Part shown: positions 36,961 through 50,600 of the stretch, piece after piece
How positions within the stretch are numbered: the stretch's first letter is position 1
Layout: each line of letters starts with the position of its first letter
DNA from: Lingula anatina
Taxonomy: Eukaryota; Brachiopoda; Lingulata; Lingulida; Lingulidae
Direction: 5' to 3'
DNA length: 64,000 bases
NCBI RefSeq assembly: GCF_001039355.2
Contig: NW_019775524.1
Coordinates: 1,416,992-1,480,991 of the forward strand
Translations under genes and position numbers: made by a program
The notes under the pieces: model-generated
Databases searched by the model: none
Told to the model about the DNA's origin: nothing
The model's input: the letters and a program-made list of their open reading frames with translations, nothing else

Positions 36961-38690
36961 TCAGTTGACTCTAAAATGCGAATTTAGAAAATAAGTTTTT
37001 AATATAGGTTGTCTAATATACCCGTGTTATTGGCTCTTGTTTTCCCTTTGAAATATAACTGATATTTTAGCCGCTTGCCTCAGTAATGCCTTTCCAAGTA
37101 GATCCACCTATCACGTGCTCGCCGGTGTTTCGAGGCCTCTGAAGGGAGATTAGGATAGGGGCAACATGAGGACGCGGAATGAAACAACGACAAATTAGTT
37201 CATTTTCAGTTTTCCAATTGGAATGATACTCTTACGAATGCATTTATTACTAATATATTATCTTTTATCACGCCTTGAGTTGTTAATATTAGTTTGGTCT
37301 AATTTTTAGGTCATGATTTATTAGATTTAATTACCAGTAGTTGCAGCAGTAGTTGAACATATTTGTCGTTTCACATTAGGTCTAACAGTAGACTACAACT
37401 AGCAATAAAACGTTTCTAAGCCTTATATGACTTACAAAAATTCAATGTTTAAACATGCCTTTACTCTAGCATGCTAATTATATTTTGTGAAATATTCCAA
37501 ATGCGTTGTAGAGGGATTTTAATAGCAGTTTTCTCTACTGCCATTTGCCTACTTCAGTCAATTATGGTAATAACATAATTGAAACTTTTTGACATTTCTG
37601 CCATTTTAGCCTCTTTGCGAGAAAAAAAGTGCACTTAAATATTTTAAATATTGAAAATTTATAAAATGGAAATTTATCACAAAATCTGCATAGTTTTTGT
37701 TGGAAAAATTATTGCTTATTTGAAGAAAAATACTGAAATGAGATTAGTTCTAAATGGGGAATTGATTTAAAAAGTTTGCCAATGTACAATTAATGTATTT
37801 TTAAAATATGAGACAGAGTTGACAAATAGCTCAAAAAAATTTCTGAAGACAAAAATAGTTTAAAAGGGTAGTTAATGGTAACAAGACTTCTTTATTTTCA
37901 AAATATTTGTCTTGGTCATAGCCCTAGAAAAGGATGCCATATTGTAAAAAAAATAGTTATCACAGGTTTAAATCCAAAAATTTACAAGAGGCCCAAACCA
38001 GGTTGATAAGATCAATATCGTGAGATAAAAAATAATATACAACATGAATGTCTCCATCCAAAATCTCTCTCATTGTGAATTGCTAATGTAGGCCTACTGA
38101 CAGATAAGTTTTACTTCCTAATATTCCAGAAGTACGACAAATTTGAACCAAGACCTTATTTGTGAATTGCAACTGTAATTAACAATTAACCCAGACAGCA
38201 ACTATATTGAAGCATTTTATATTTTATTACTCGCAAGTATCAAATGGAACAAAAACTGCCCTTTTAATTCTTCATATTATGAACATTGTTATTGGCTGCT
38301 GTTAAATGCAACTTAATGTACTTATAGCTCCAAGGTATGCTGGTAGTAAGAGTGCATGCAGGTGATGACAAACCCATTTGCTGATAATGTAGTAACGGGG
38401 AACTTCTCCCATTTCCCTGCAAGATGCAGCAGTTTTGTATCTGACATGATAAATGGACATGTTTGATACTTTGTCAGTTCTGGTAGTGCTTTTTCTATTG
38501 ACAAGGATCTGTACTACAAATAAAATAAAGTATGGTATTCCTTGGAAAGTAACCACTGGTTCCACTTCATGCCTTCATAAGAAAACTGAACAGATAACAA
38601 ACTAACATAGGAGCCAGACGTCCACATCAATTATAGCAATTCCCACAGTTCATGATTAGTCATCACAGGTAATCCTCTTCATTTTCTGTG
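36960..38690. other. Intergenic sequence between RFX promoter and NDC1 3' end
   Basis: No coding segment was recognised. The NDC1 3' UTR must begin at 38690 and run leftward; a minus-strand AATAAA candidate is at about 38222. A GC-richer patch at 37110-37190 has no recognised feature. Confidence 0.5.
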
Positions 38691-41600
38691 TCACTCTTTG
38701 TACTCCATAAACTGTTTCAGCTTTCTTGTCTGATCAGGGGGCAACTGCATTATGCTGCAATAAAAAAGTAATAACAGTTAAAGTTTTGGTGATAAGACAC
38801 TATTATGAATATCTTTATACAGTAAGAGCTTCATATTAATCTATCACAGAAGTTAAGATGAGATATCACAAGATCACAAGAACACTTGGCCTTGGTCTTG
38901 CTAGTGATATCTTTATATAATAGTGGTCTGTCTGGTAGTCTTTTTCTTGTACATTTTCATTTTTTCTGTACGTTCTCAATTTTTCTTGCGATTGTTATGG
39001 AATGTAAATTACAAATTACTGATTTTGTTGAGACGTGCATACATGCACACAAACCTAGGAATATGCACTCAAATCTGTGCAGAAATATTACTCATTATCC
39101 CTTACCTTAAATGATCTTTAAACTTATTGACCACCCTGTACAGACATGTCCTCAATGAAGCTTTCAAGGCAAACCGGAGGCCATCTGGGTCATTCTGACC
39201 CCTCAGCACCCTGCGGCTGGCTCCTGTTGACAACTTGAAGCATTTTTCTACTGACTGGGGGAAAAAACATATAACATTGTTAAATCATTTACCAAAATCA
39301 TTGCAAAATGTTAACATAAACCAATCAACACACACATGACAAACTGTACAGTTTGGGATCATTCCTAATGAAGCTATTGTTCTGCATGTACATATATCAA
39401 TCCAACTAAATGCAATCAGATTAAAATATTTACAGCCCTCCTCCTGGCATTGAGTGGGATACAGAAAGGTTGGTGATTATACTTGTATGTTGAAAACAAG
39501 ACACATATTAATCTATGTAGAACAAGTTTTACTGGGAATGAGTCCTTAGTAGACTTAAGTAGCCACCAGCTTAATAAAAGTTGGTTTACCTATTTACTTC
39601 CCTTTAATTACGTTGTTCTATATACTTGGGTAAGAATGTGAAAAATAATGTAACTAAGAAAAAGGAAAGTCTCACCTCTTGTAAACTAAGCATAGAAGTT
39701 AAGATAGCAGGCAAGGACTTCTGCACAACTCCAAATGTATCTTCATGATAGGAAGATGCGACCAAATATGACAATGCTACAAAAGCAGTAATATAAAAAT
39801 ATGTTCAGTCCCAACCAGGGATACAACCTTATTAGAACTACACAACAAGTTAGCAAGTATTTGGATGTTGATAGACGTATTTTGCAGTTCAAATTGATGT
39901 ATTTATCACATCTTAACAAATACTGCATTTCTGTTATGATATATGACTTCTGGTCAATTAAAATATAAATACTTGATCAATATCTAATAAAAATTACACA
40001 TTTATATCTAAGTCAGTAGTCTGAGGGAAAATGTTAAGTACCTTCCACTGCCCAAATCTGAACTTTGCAATCAGCAAACAGCCTTTGACTTTTAGCCTCT
40101 GGAAAATCACTCAAAAAGTACGAGACTGCTTTTCTCTTTTTGATATATTCTGCTATCTAAAAGAAAAAGATGAAATGTATATTTATAAAAAGTTGCAAAA
40201 AATGTATTTTTTTTTTTACATTTTAAGGGGCCCGCACACGGTGAGCATTTGGCGCGCGCCACTTGCGCTGCGCAAAATGCTCACGCTCCTCAGCTCCCTG
40301 CAAACGCTGCGCTCTTTGCTCAGCAAAGGTGCCTCCCGACCCGCCCCTATCGGACGTACCGTAAACTGTGGGATCATGTGATTAAGGAAACATTACATAT
40401 TTCTTTTTTTTCTGAAAGTAATGGCAAATGGTGACCACGTTAATCAATCAGACTAACTATAACTGTGTACATTTTTGTTTACTTTGCTGGGGGCTGCCAT
40501 CTTTCTTTGTTTCCGGCTACCGGCACATGCGCATTGTTGGCATGGCTTGAGCAATCGGCACTTGCACCCCGCACACGCTGAGACATTTGCCTCAAGAGAC
40601 CAAAAAAATCAAACACGTGAGAAATTTTGCTCAGCCGCGCGAGAGGCAAAAATCTCACCAAAATACCCCCGCGCGCGCCAAATGCTCACCGTGTGCGGGC
40701 CCCTTAATACACTGGAGGTTTTCCCTTGTACCCTATATAAGAAAAGCCTTGCAAATAAGACCATATACTAAGGATACAATATCACTAATGGCTATTTGTT
40801 TTTAAAGCTCCTTAAATACCTTATCTGCTATTGATGGCTGTTTGGGAAGTGGAGCTGGACCTAAAATAGAGAAAAAAAGGCAATCAAATTTACCCAGAGA
40901 GCTATTTTTCTGCATGAAAATCACCACTTAATTGCCTTATCCAAATCATGAACTATATGTAACAGATTATATACAACATTCAAGAGATCCCAAAAAATCC
41001 TAACCTATATTTCATTTCCTTAGAAAATTAACTCTTTTGAAAAAGATTAATTTTGAACTACCAATTAAGATGTAAACTTGAATGTTGACCGAATGAAAAT
41101 GACATGAAATTACATCTGAGAAATCAGAGAAACTTCAGAAACTTAACAAAAACATAACACATGTTGAAAATTATTCTAACACAGCAGCAAAAATCCAAAT
41201 AAAACATGCATTCTCAAATAAAAATATACCTGAAGCTGGACTTTTAAATCCATTCACCTGTGGTCCCCTGTATATGACTGATGGACTTGTAACATCCATT
41301 ATTCCATAGGGCGAATCTGGACAAAGATGAAATCAGTTCAAAACATTTATAAAACTAGAATGGTATTCAGAAAGTGCTGACCTCCACCAAGGCTGCTCAA
41401 TCGTCATTATTAATCAATCAATTAATTAATGTATCATCACCAAAATCTAATTGATTCTAAGTTAGCCCATACCTGACTTACGCTGAAAATATATCAAAAC
41501 CTGTAATACAACTATTTTGAACACTTCTGACAAAAGCACCTTCATATAAAATCTAAGAGGAACACGTTCTGCTATTATTTGACTAAACATTTTATTAGAA

Positions 41601-44600
41601 CTGCAGTAGCACATTTTAAGTGATCTCACCATTTCAATCATATCAGCTCTAGTAGGTAACTTACTGAGCATGTACTTTTCTAATAATGACACTTTACCAA
41701 AATTTCATAGTCTAAAGTACTTCGTGGTACTTCGTGAGCAGGAGGAAAGCAGGTGTAAGCAAAATGACACATGAAACCCAAATACAATAATAAAAAAATC
41801 TATAATATAAAGTAGCTGTCTTCAGAAGATGAATTTGTAGAACATCAACAGTTCCCGTTTCACAATCACAGACAAATGAACAGAATGGCGGGGCAAAGAG
41901 TGGCGGTGACAGTTAATGATTGATATGTAAAGGGAATATAAATGTAACAGATTGTCTTTCTGAAAGATAGATCAATAGTTTATAAAAATCATCTTTCAAA
42001 GAAAGCTTGGAGATGAAGAGCTAAAAGATTTTAAAAGAGCGTCAACATGTTTTTTTTATCATTAACGAAACAGGATCATGCTATTTAATCACTCACTTCT
42101 GGACATTGAGATAATTACTCAAAATATATATTAGTTCAAAAATATGCTATTTGTTTTTGATAGATTAAAGATAAACAAGCAGAGAATCTTAGAAAAAGCA
42201 TTTTACTTTATCAACCTTAAAATAACAATACTGAAATAAATCATCAGACATAATTGTAAAATTTCATTTATCATCATACTTTAAAAGTGCCAATTGATTC
42301 TAAACCAAGTCTCGTAAAAATAGATTGCCCTATTTATAACTCATGATATATTCAGGCAGATAGCAAGATACAGACAAAGCAAGGTGTTAGGTAAAAAAGA
42401 TGTCAAGTCACAGGTGAACATAGAAACTTACACAAACAAGGCTGTGGCTCACTGGTATACACTGGTGTATACACTGGTGTATACACTGACACTACATTGC
42501 AGAGACCAGTGTATGAGGAAAACTAGAATTATCAAGGTATCAAGCTAGGGTATATAAATACAAACAAACAGGCAATGTATCACCCCAGGAAGACAAGGCA
42601 GCATAGTAAGCTATAACATACAGGTACATGCAATACCTCGTGACACATGGGAAGTATGATTCCGTATCGAAGTCATAGCAGGGTTAAAACCCAAAAAGTT
42701 TCCTATAAACAGAGATGAGAGACTTCTTTAAAAGGCAAGACACAGTGCATGGGGTCATGAATACAACACCCAAATATCTGCATTTCTGAATAAATCCTGG
42801 GTGAGTTTCATGTTGTTACAACACTGACTTATCAACATGTTGTTACAGTGGAGTAATTTCTACAGCCTCAAACATCTCCTCTGTACAATCTTAAGGTACT
42901 AAATGTGATAAACACTTGTAAATAAATACAACAAAATTGATTCAATTTATTCTACCAACTTCATTATTCAATCATTGTACAACATAAACCACCAGTCCTC
43001 TGAAATACAAAATAAATATGCCAAAATAAAACACTTAAGAGAGCATCAAATCTATTAGATATATTTTCATGAATACACTTACTTTTATCTCTGTTGGTTG
43101 CTCTCTCTCCACTGGGCTGTCTTAATGGGAGGGCCCCATTGCCCACTGTATTATCATTGTGCTGCCTCACTTCACTGGTCAAGGCATCTATACTGGTCAA
43201 GCACTGTGTACATAGGCTGGTCCAGTTGTGGGGGTGACCACCTAACATGGGATGCAGGATGTAAATGATACAGCCCATTGAAACAGTTTCAGTGATAGAC
43301 ATAGGCATATATTTTCAGAGGAAGTCAATTAAAATATATCTGTGCTGTTTTTTAGAGAAGTTGAAACCAGGTTCTGGCACTTATTAATTATTATTATAAA
43401 TAAGCTTTGTAATAACAGATATTCAATGATACGATACATTTACTAATTTCTTCTTATCCAAAGAAAACTGCAGAAAAACTAGCAAGCCTGTCTAAACTGG
43501 ATCAAGGCCTCCATAATTCTATACAGATTACCTGGCTGACTGAGGCTATAAATCTGCTTTCTTCTTTCTTTTGAGAACTTGGACAGCAAATACAAGTCTA
43601 GGTAACCCAAATACTGAAAATATTAAGAAGAGACACAATTACATTTTATATGCACTATATCTTATGTAGTCAAACAAATGCTACATACAATCTAGGAATA
43701 TCCTTTCATGTGATTTATGCTCCCCTCCCCCACTCTTTCAGTCATTTATTGCCATTAATCTGTAAATAACAGGGCTGTAGTTTTTTAGGGGGGAGGGGGG
43801 GGGCAGCTGTTGAAGTTCATAGAGGACACAGGAAGTACTTTATACAGATCCAAAATTCTTTTTTTTTTAATCTTTGAAGCAGGCAGGTCCCCCCTATCTC
43901 CACGCCCCCTTCCACCACAGCCCAAGGCCCTGAACTATGATGGCAATCAAATTATAGACTCTAGATCAATTCAAAATACCTGTTAACAAGTACCTATAAG
44001 GCCACACTTTTTTATTTTTATGGATGACATCCTGCGCGCGCACCGATTTTCGTCCGTTCTCCAAAAAAAATAAAAAATAAAANNNNNNNNNNNNNNNNNN
44101 NNNNNNNNNNNNNNNNNNNNNNNNNNNNNNNNNNNNNNNNNNNNNNNNNNNNNNNNNNNNNNNNNNNNNNNNNNNNNNNNNNNNNNNNNNNNNNNNNNNN
44201 NNNNNNNNNNNNNNNNNNNNNNNNNNNNNNNNNNNNNNNNNNNNNNNNNNNNNNNNNNNNNNNNNNNNNNNNNNNNNNNNNNNNNNNNNNNNNNNNNNNN
44301 NNNNNNNNNNNNNNNNNNNNNNNNNNNNNNNNNNNNNNNNNNNNNNNNNNNNNNNNNNNNNNNNNNNNNNNNNNNNNNNNNNNNNNNNNNNNNNNNNNNN
44401 NNNNNNNNNNNNNNNNNNNNNNNNNNNNNNNNNNNNNNNNNNNNNNNNNNNNNNNNNNNNNNNNNNNNNNNNNNNNNNNNNNNNNNNNNNNNNNNNNNNN
44501 NNNNNNNNNNNNNNNNNNNNNNNNNNNNNNNNNNNNNNNNNNNNNNNNNNNNNNNNNNNNNNNNNNNNNNNNNNNNNNNNNNNNNNNNNNNNNNNNNNNN

Positions 44601-47600
44601 NNNNNNNNNNNNNNNNNNNNNNNNNNNNNNNNNNNNNNNNNNNNNNNNNNNNNNNNNNNNNNNNNNNNNNNNNNNNNNNNNNNNNNNNNNNNNNNNNNNN
44701 NNNNNNNNNNNNNNNNNNNNNNNNNNNNNNNNNNNNNNNNNNNNNNNNNNNNNNNNNNNNNNNNNNNNNNNNNNNNNNNNNNNNNNNNNNNNNNNNNNNN
44801 NCTATACCAACAGAATGCATGAAATAACCTTAAATAGATTTGGTAATATGCAGCATAAATATTCATGACTTTTTACCTTTCTACGAAGTAGGCCCTATTC
44901 ACAATGCTTTAATATTTTGGTAGCATGGATAAAGACATGTTGTTAGTTTGATACGTGTTTCTGTGGTAAATTAGTGTTTCCAGCTGTGTACTGAAAACAT
45001 AACTTTTCTTAAGCAGTTTTTTTTTTTTTGGACTTTTTTTTTTTTTCGCCCGCTCGCACCGACTTTGGGGTCCCCAGAGGATGTCATCCATAAAAATAAA
45101 AAAGTGTGGCCTAATCTATTTCTTACAAAAAAACACGTAAAACGTGCCTTGCTGGAAAACAAACTTCAAATTATTGAAAAATGTGGCTTACTGGAAAATG
45201 AACTATAAAAATTCCCTATCATCATTTAAAATTCCGTAATCACTCAAATAATGCTGGTGAATTTCACCAAGTGCCAAGTAAAAACCAAGTCATCAGGCTA
45301 GTGCCTAAATAAACAAACTGCCCACATTCAAAATAACAACTGTCAAAAAAACTTACAACAACTAAAATTTCCCCAAACATCTCATATTTTTAAACTGAAA
45401 CTTGGGGAAAAACCAGACTAAAAGAAAATGTCTAATATTAGTCAACATAAGGGTGATATGTAATCAATAAGCCTGTGACACCTGACTATTGATCTCCCTA
45501 TTTACCACCATGCCAGGTAAACAGTCAGACAATGGACTACTGGCTGAGTAAGTACACTATACAACTACAAAAATTTCCATAATTTTGTATTGTAATTGTA
45601 ATTTTGTATGTATTTTGTATTGTCATTTTGTATTTGAATCACCAGCTATTATATTTGTATTGTATTGTAAAGCATCAGTTTGTATTGTAACTTTCGTTTT
45701 TGTAACATACATGTTGGGGAAATCCCAAAATAGAACAATGGTCCATAAGTAGGTCAACATACACAAAGTGATACTTGTAATCAGACATTACAGAAAGTAA
45801 GCCTGTGACTCTGAATCACCAGCCATTAAAATACCTATGCTGACAAATGGGTATTTCCAGGAACGAAAATAAAACAGGGTATTTCCAGGAACGAAAATAA
45901 AACATCAACATAAAATTCCCACTTCCAGGTATAAAATGAGCTAAAATCTGCTGACATCAAACTGTGACAAAGAATCCTTGTTGAGCTCACATCTTATTGC
46001 AGGTAAGATAGCTATAAAATAAGATAGCTATAAAATATAACGTTTTCTTTACTCAGCTATTAAGACCAAATACTTTATTGTAGCATCCACAAGTGTTTAA
46101 CAGAATTGTTGATATTAATATTGTTGACTGTATATTGTTGATATTTGATATTAATATACCACAGACTTTTTATATGTGCTTTTTTCCTACACTTATTGTA
46201 TGTATTTCTCACTTTAACCAGGCAGCATAAAGAGGGGATAAGATATTGAACAAAAATATCTTTTTTTTCTTGTTGTTGTCAGAATCCTCTAACCTTTCTG
46301 GAGATCTAGATATTGCTTATATTATATTTATACCATTTGGCATGTGATTTTCGAATTGTGATTACTAAAACAACTGTAATTATCAATACCACAACTTAAT
46401 TCCAATTTCTGACACTGATAAAGTGACAATTGTCTTATTTCAGATATATCTCTATCGTCAGGCAGCAGTTGTCCAGAGTTCCAGAGTATCATGGCAGGAG
46501 CACGCCCCCCTCATGATGTCAAGTCCCAGAGTGGACTGACGTCTATCTTCAATGAGAAAGTGGTCAGTGCTGAGAGGATGAAGCGCCCCATGCCCAGCTG
46601 GGGTGGCGGCAGCGGGAGCCTGGTTGGCATTCACCATGAAGGTGTCAAGTAATTAAGTTTTCAGTTCTTTAATCTCTCACTGATTTTTAGGACTAAAAAG
46701 CAAAATTTTACTTTAAACAGAAACACTTTTTCCAATTATTATTTTGATGACCATGAAAATAGCTTAAAATAACTTGTAGTTAAAGTGCATTTTTACCTTT
46801 AATATTAAAGGTCTAGATTCACTCCATCTTGGCAATGGATTTATACATATTTATGAAAGAGATTTTGCAATATTCCAGGGTTACTACTGACAAAGGCAAC
46901 CAGTATTTAGTCCACAAAGGAAAGAACTATGGTGTGTCTAACCAAACTGTGGTCACTGACGCCCGCCACATGTCTGACAAATGGCAATCTAAGGGATCAG
47001 TGGATGTTGGAGGAAGAAAGACCGTCAACGACTTTGTACAAGTTGGTGGGACAGGGTACAACCTTGCAAAAGATAACTGTATACAAGCATCGAAGAGAAT
47101 GATGAACATGGGTGNTTGTAAAGATGCAGGAAATGTCAAACAAACACTTTTGCGTATCTTATTAGTTCAATAATGAGACTGTTAACATGCCTAAGAGTTG
47201 AATCTGAGGAAATCTGAAAAAACAGCATAACTTCTAAAATAATGGCCCGATTATGCTGATTTTCGAACTCAACCTGCGTTTTAGTAAGATTGACCACTCC
47301 TGTGAGTTTCATGACAACAGGCCTAACGGTTTTCCTTAAAATGTGTTTACAGGGTTGCATATATGCTGAAAAGTAAAAAAACAGCATAACTTCTACAATA
47401 ATGGCCCGATCATGCTGGTTATCGAACTTGACCTGCGTTTTATGAATATTCATCAGCTCTGTAAATATTAAGCCAAAAAGTAAAACTGCCCTCCACTTAT
47501 CGTGTTTACAAGGAAAGTGCACGGCGCCGGCATCGGCATCGGCGACGGCGACGGCGACGACAGACGCAGGTGATGGCAATATGTACAGACACATCTGTGT

Positions 47601-50600
47601 CTGTACATAAAAAGATGTCAAGTCACAGGTGAACATAGAAACTTACACAAACAAGGCTGTGGCTCACTGGTATACACTGGTGTATACACTGACACTACAT
47701 TGCAGAGACCAGTGTATGAGGAAAAATAGAATTATCAAGGTATCAAGCTAGGGTATATAAATACAAACAAACAGGCAATGTATCACCCCAGGAAGACAAG
47801 GCAGCATAGTAAGCTATAACATACAGGTACATGCAATACCTCGTGACACATGGGAAGTATGATTCCGTATCGAAGTCATAGCAGGGTTAAAACCCAAAAA
47901 GTTTCCTATAAACAGAGATGAGAGACTTCTTTAAAAGGCAAGACACAGTGCATGGGGTCATGAATACAACACCCAAATATCTGCATTTCTGAATAAATCC
48001 TGGGTGAGTTTCATGTTGTTACAACACTGACTTATCAACATGTTGTTACAGTGGAGTAATTTCTACAGCCTCAAACATCTCCTCTGTACAATCTTAAGGT
48101 ACTAAATGTGATAAACACTTGTAAATAAATACAACAAAATTGATTCAATTTATTCTACCAACTTCATTATTCAATCATTGTACAACATAAACCACCAGTC
48201 CTCTGAAATACAAAATAAATATGCCAAAATAAAACACTTAAGAGAGCATCAAATCTATTAGATATATTTTCATGAATACACTTACCTTTATCTCTGTTGG
48301 TTGCTCTCTCTCCACTGGGCTGTCTTAATGGGAGGGCCCCATTGCCCACTGTGTTATCATTGTGCTGCCTCACTGCACTGGTCAAGGCATCTATACTGGT
48401 CAAGCACTGTGTACATAGGCTGGTCCAGTTGTGGGGGTGACCACCTAACATGGGATGCAGGATGTAAATGATACAGCCCATTGAAATAGTTTCAGTGATA
48501 GACATAGGCATATATTTTCAGAGGAAGTCAATTAAAATATATCTGTGCTGTTTTTTAGAGAAGTTGAGACTAGGTTCTGGCACTTATTATTATAAATAAG
48601 CTTTGTAATAACAGATATTCAATGATACAATACATTTATTCATTTCTTCTTATCCAAAGAAAACTGCAGAAAAACTAGCAAGCCTGTCTAAATTAGATCA
48701 AGGCTTCCATAATTCTATACAGATTACCTGGCTGACTGAGGCTATAAATCTGCTTTCTTCTTTCTTTTGAGAACTTGGACAGCAAATACAAGTCTAGGTA
48801 ACCCAAATACTGAAAATATTGAGAAGAGATGAAGTTTCACTTTGTATGCAATACATCTTATGTAGTCAAACAAATGCTACATACAATCTAGGAATAGCCT
48901 TTAATGTGATTTGTACACCCCCCCCCCCCCCCCACTCTTTCAGTCATTTATTGCAATTAATCTGTAAATAACAGGGCTGTAGTTTTTTAGGGGGGGGGGC
49001 AGCTGTTGAAGTTCATAGAGGACACAGGAAGTACTTTATACAGATCCAAATTTCTTTTTTTTTTAATCTTTGAAGCAGGCAGGTCCCCCCTATCTCCACG
49101 CCCCCTTCCACCACAGCCCAAGGCCCTGAACTATGATGGCAATCAAATTATAGACTCTAGATCAATTCAAAATACCTGTTAACAAGTACCTATAATCTAC
49201 TTCTTACAAAAATACACGTAAAACGTGCCTTGCTGGAAAACGAACTTTAAATTATTGAAAAACGTGGCTTGCTGGAAAATGAACTTTAAATTATTGAAAA
49301 AAAAACCTGCAATAAAAATTCCCTATCATCACTTAAAATTCCGTAATCACTCAAATAATGCTGGTGAATTTCACCAAGTGCCAAGTAAAAACCAAGTCAT
49401 CAGGCTGGTGCCTAAATAAACAAACTGGCCACATTCAAAATAACAACGGTCAAAAAAACTTACAACAACTAAAATTTCCCCAAACATCTCATATTTTTAA
49501 ACTGAAACTTGGGGAAAAACCAGACTAAAAGAAAATGTCTAATATTAGTCAACATAAGGGTGATATGTAATCAATAAGCCTGTGACAGCTGACTATTGAT
49601 CTCCCTATTTACCACCATGCCAGGTAAACAGTCAGACAATGGACTACTGGCTGAGTAAGCACACTATACAACTACAAAGATTTCCATAATTTTGTATTGT
49701 AATTGTAATTATGTATTATATTTTGTATTGTCAATTTGTATTTGAATCACCAGCTATTATATTTGTATTGTATTGTAAAGCATCATTTTGTATTGTAACT
49801 TTCGTTTTTGTAACATACACTTCGGGAAATCCCAAAACAGAACAATGGTCAATAAGTAGGTCAACATACACAAAGTGAAACTTCTAATCAGACATTATAG
49901 AAAGTAAGCCTGTGACTCTGAATCACCAGCCATTAATATACCTATGCTGACAAACGGGTATTTCCAGGAATGAAAATAAAACATAAACATCACAATATTC
50001 CCACTTTCAGGTATAAAATGAGCTAAAATCTGCTGACATCAAACTGTGACAAAGAATCCTTGTTGAGCTCACATTTTACTGCAGGTGAAAAATAAGGTAA
50101 GATAGCTATAAAATATAACTTTTTCTTTGCTCAGCTGTTAAGACCAAATGCCTTATTGTAGCATCCACAAGAGTTTAACAGAATTGTTGATATTAATATT
50201 GTTGACTGTATATTGTTGATTTTTTATATTAATATACCACAGACTTTTTATATGTGCTTTTTTTCTACACTTATTGCATATATTTCTCACTTTAACCAGG
50301 CAGCATAAAGAGGGGATAAGATATTGAACAAAAATATCTCTTATTTCTTGTTGTTGTAAGAATCCTCTAACCTTTCTCGAGATCTAGATATTGCTTATAT
50401 TATATTTATACCATTTGGCATGTGATTTTCGAATTGTGATTAATAAAACAACTGTAATTATCAATACCAAACCTTAATTCCAATTTCTGACACTGATAAA
50501 GTGACAATTGTCTTATTTCAGATATATCTCTACCATCAGGCAGCAGTTGTCCAGAGTTCAGTATCATGGCAGGAGCACGTCCCCCTCATGATGTTAAGTC

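Noticed and set aside
43083-43308. Open frame starting [14 protein letters not shown] over NDC1 exon 11
   Set aside because: The real exon begins inside it at 43241 after an AG acceptor; the first part is intron.
43966-44866. Two long open frames through the second gap
   Set aside because: Unknown bases again; flanks are transposon ends.
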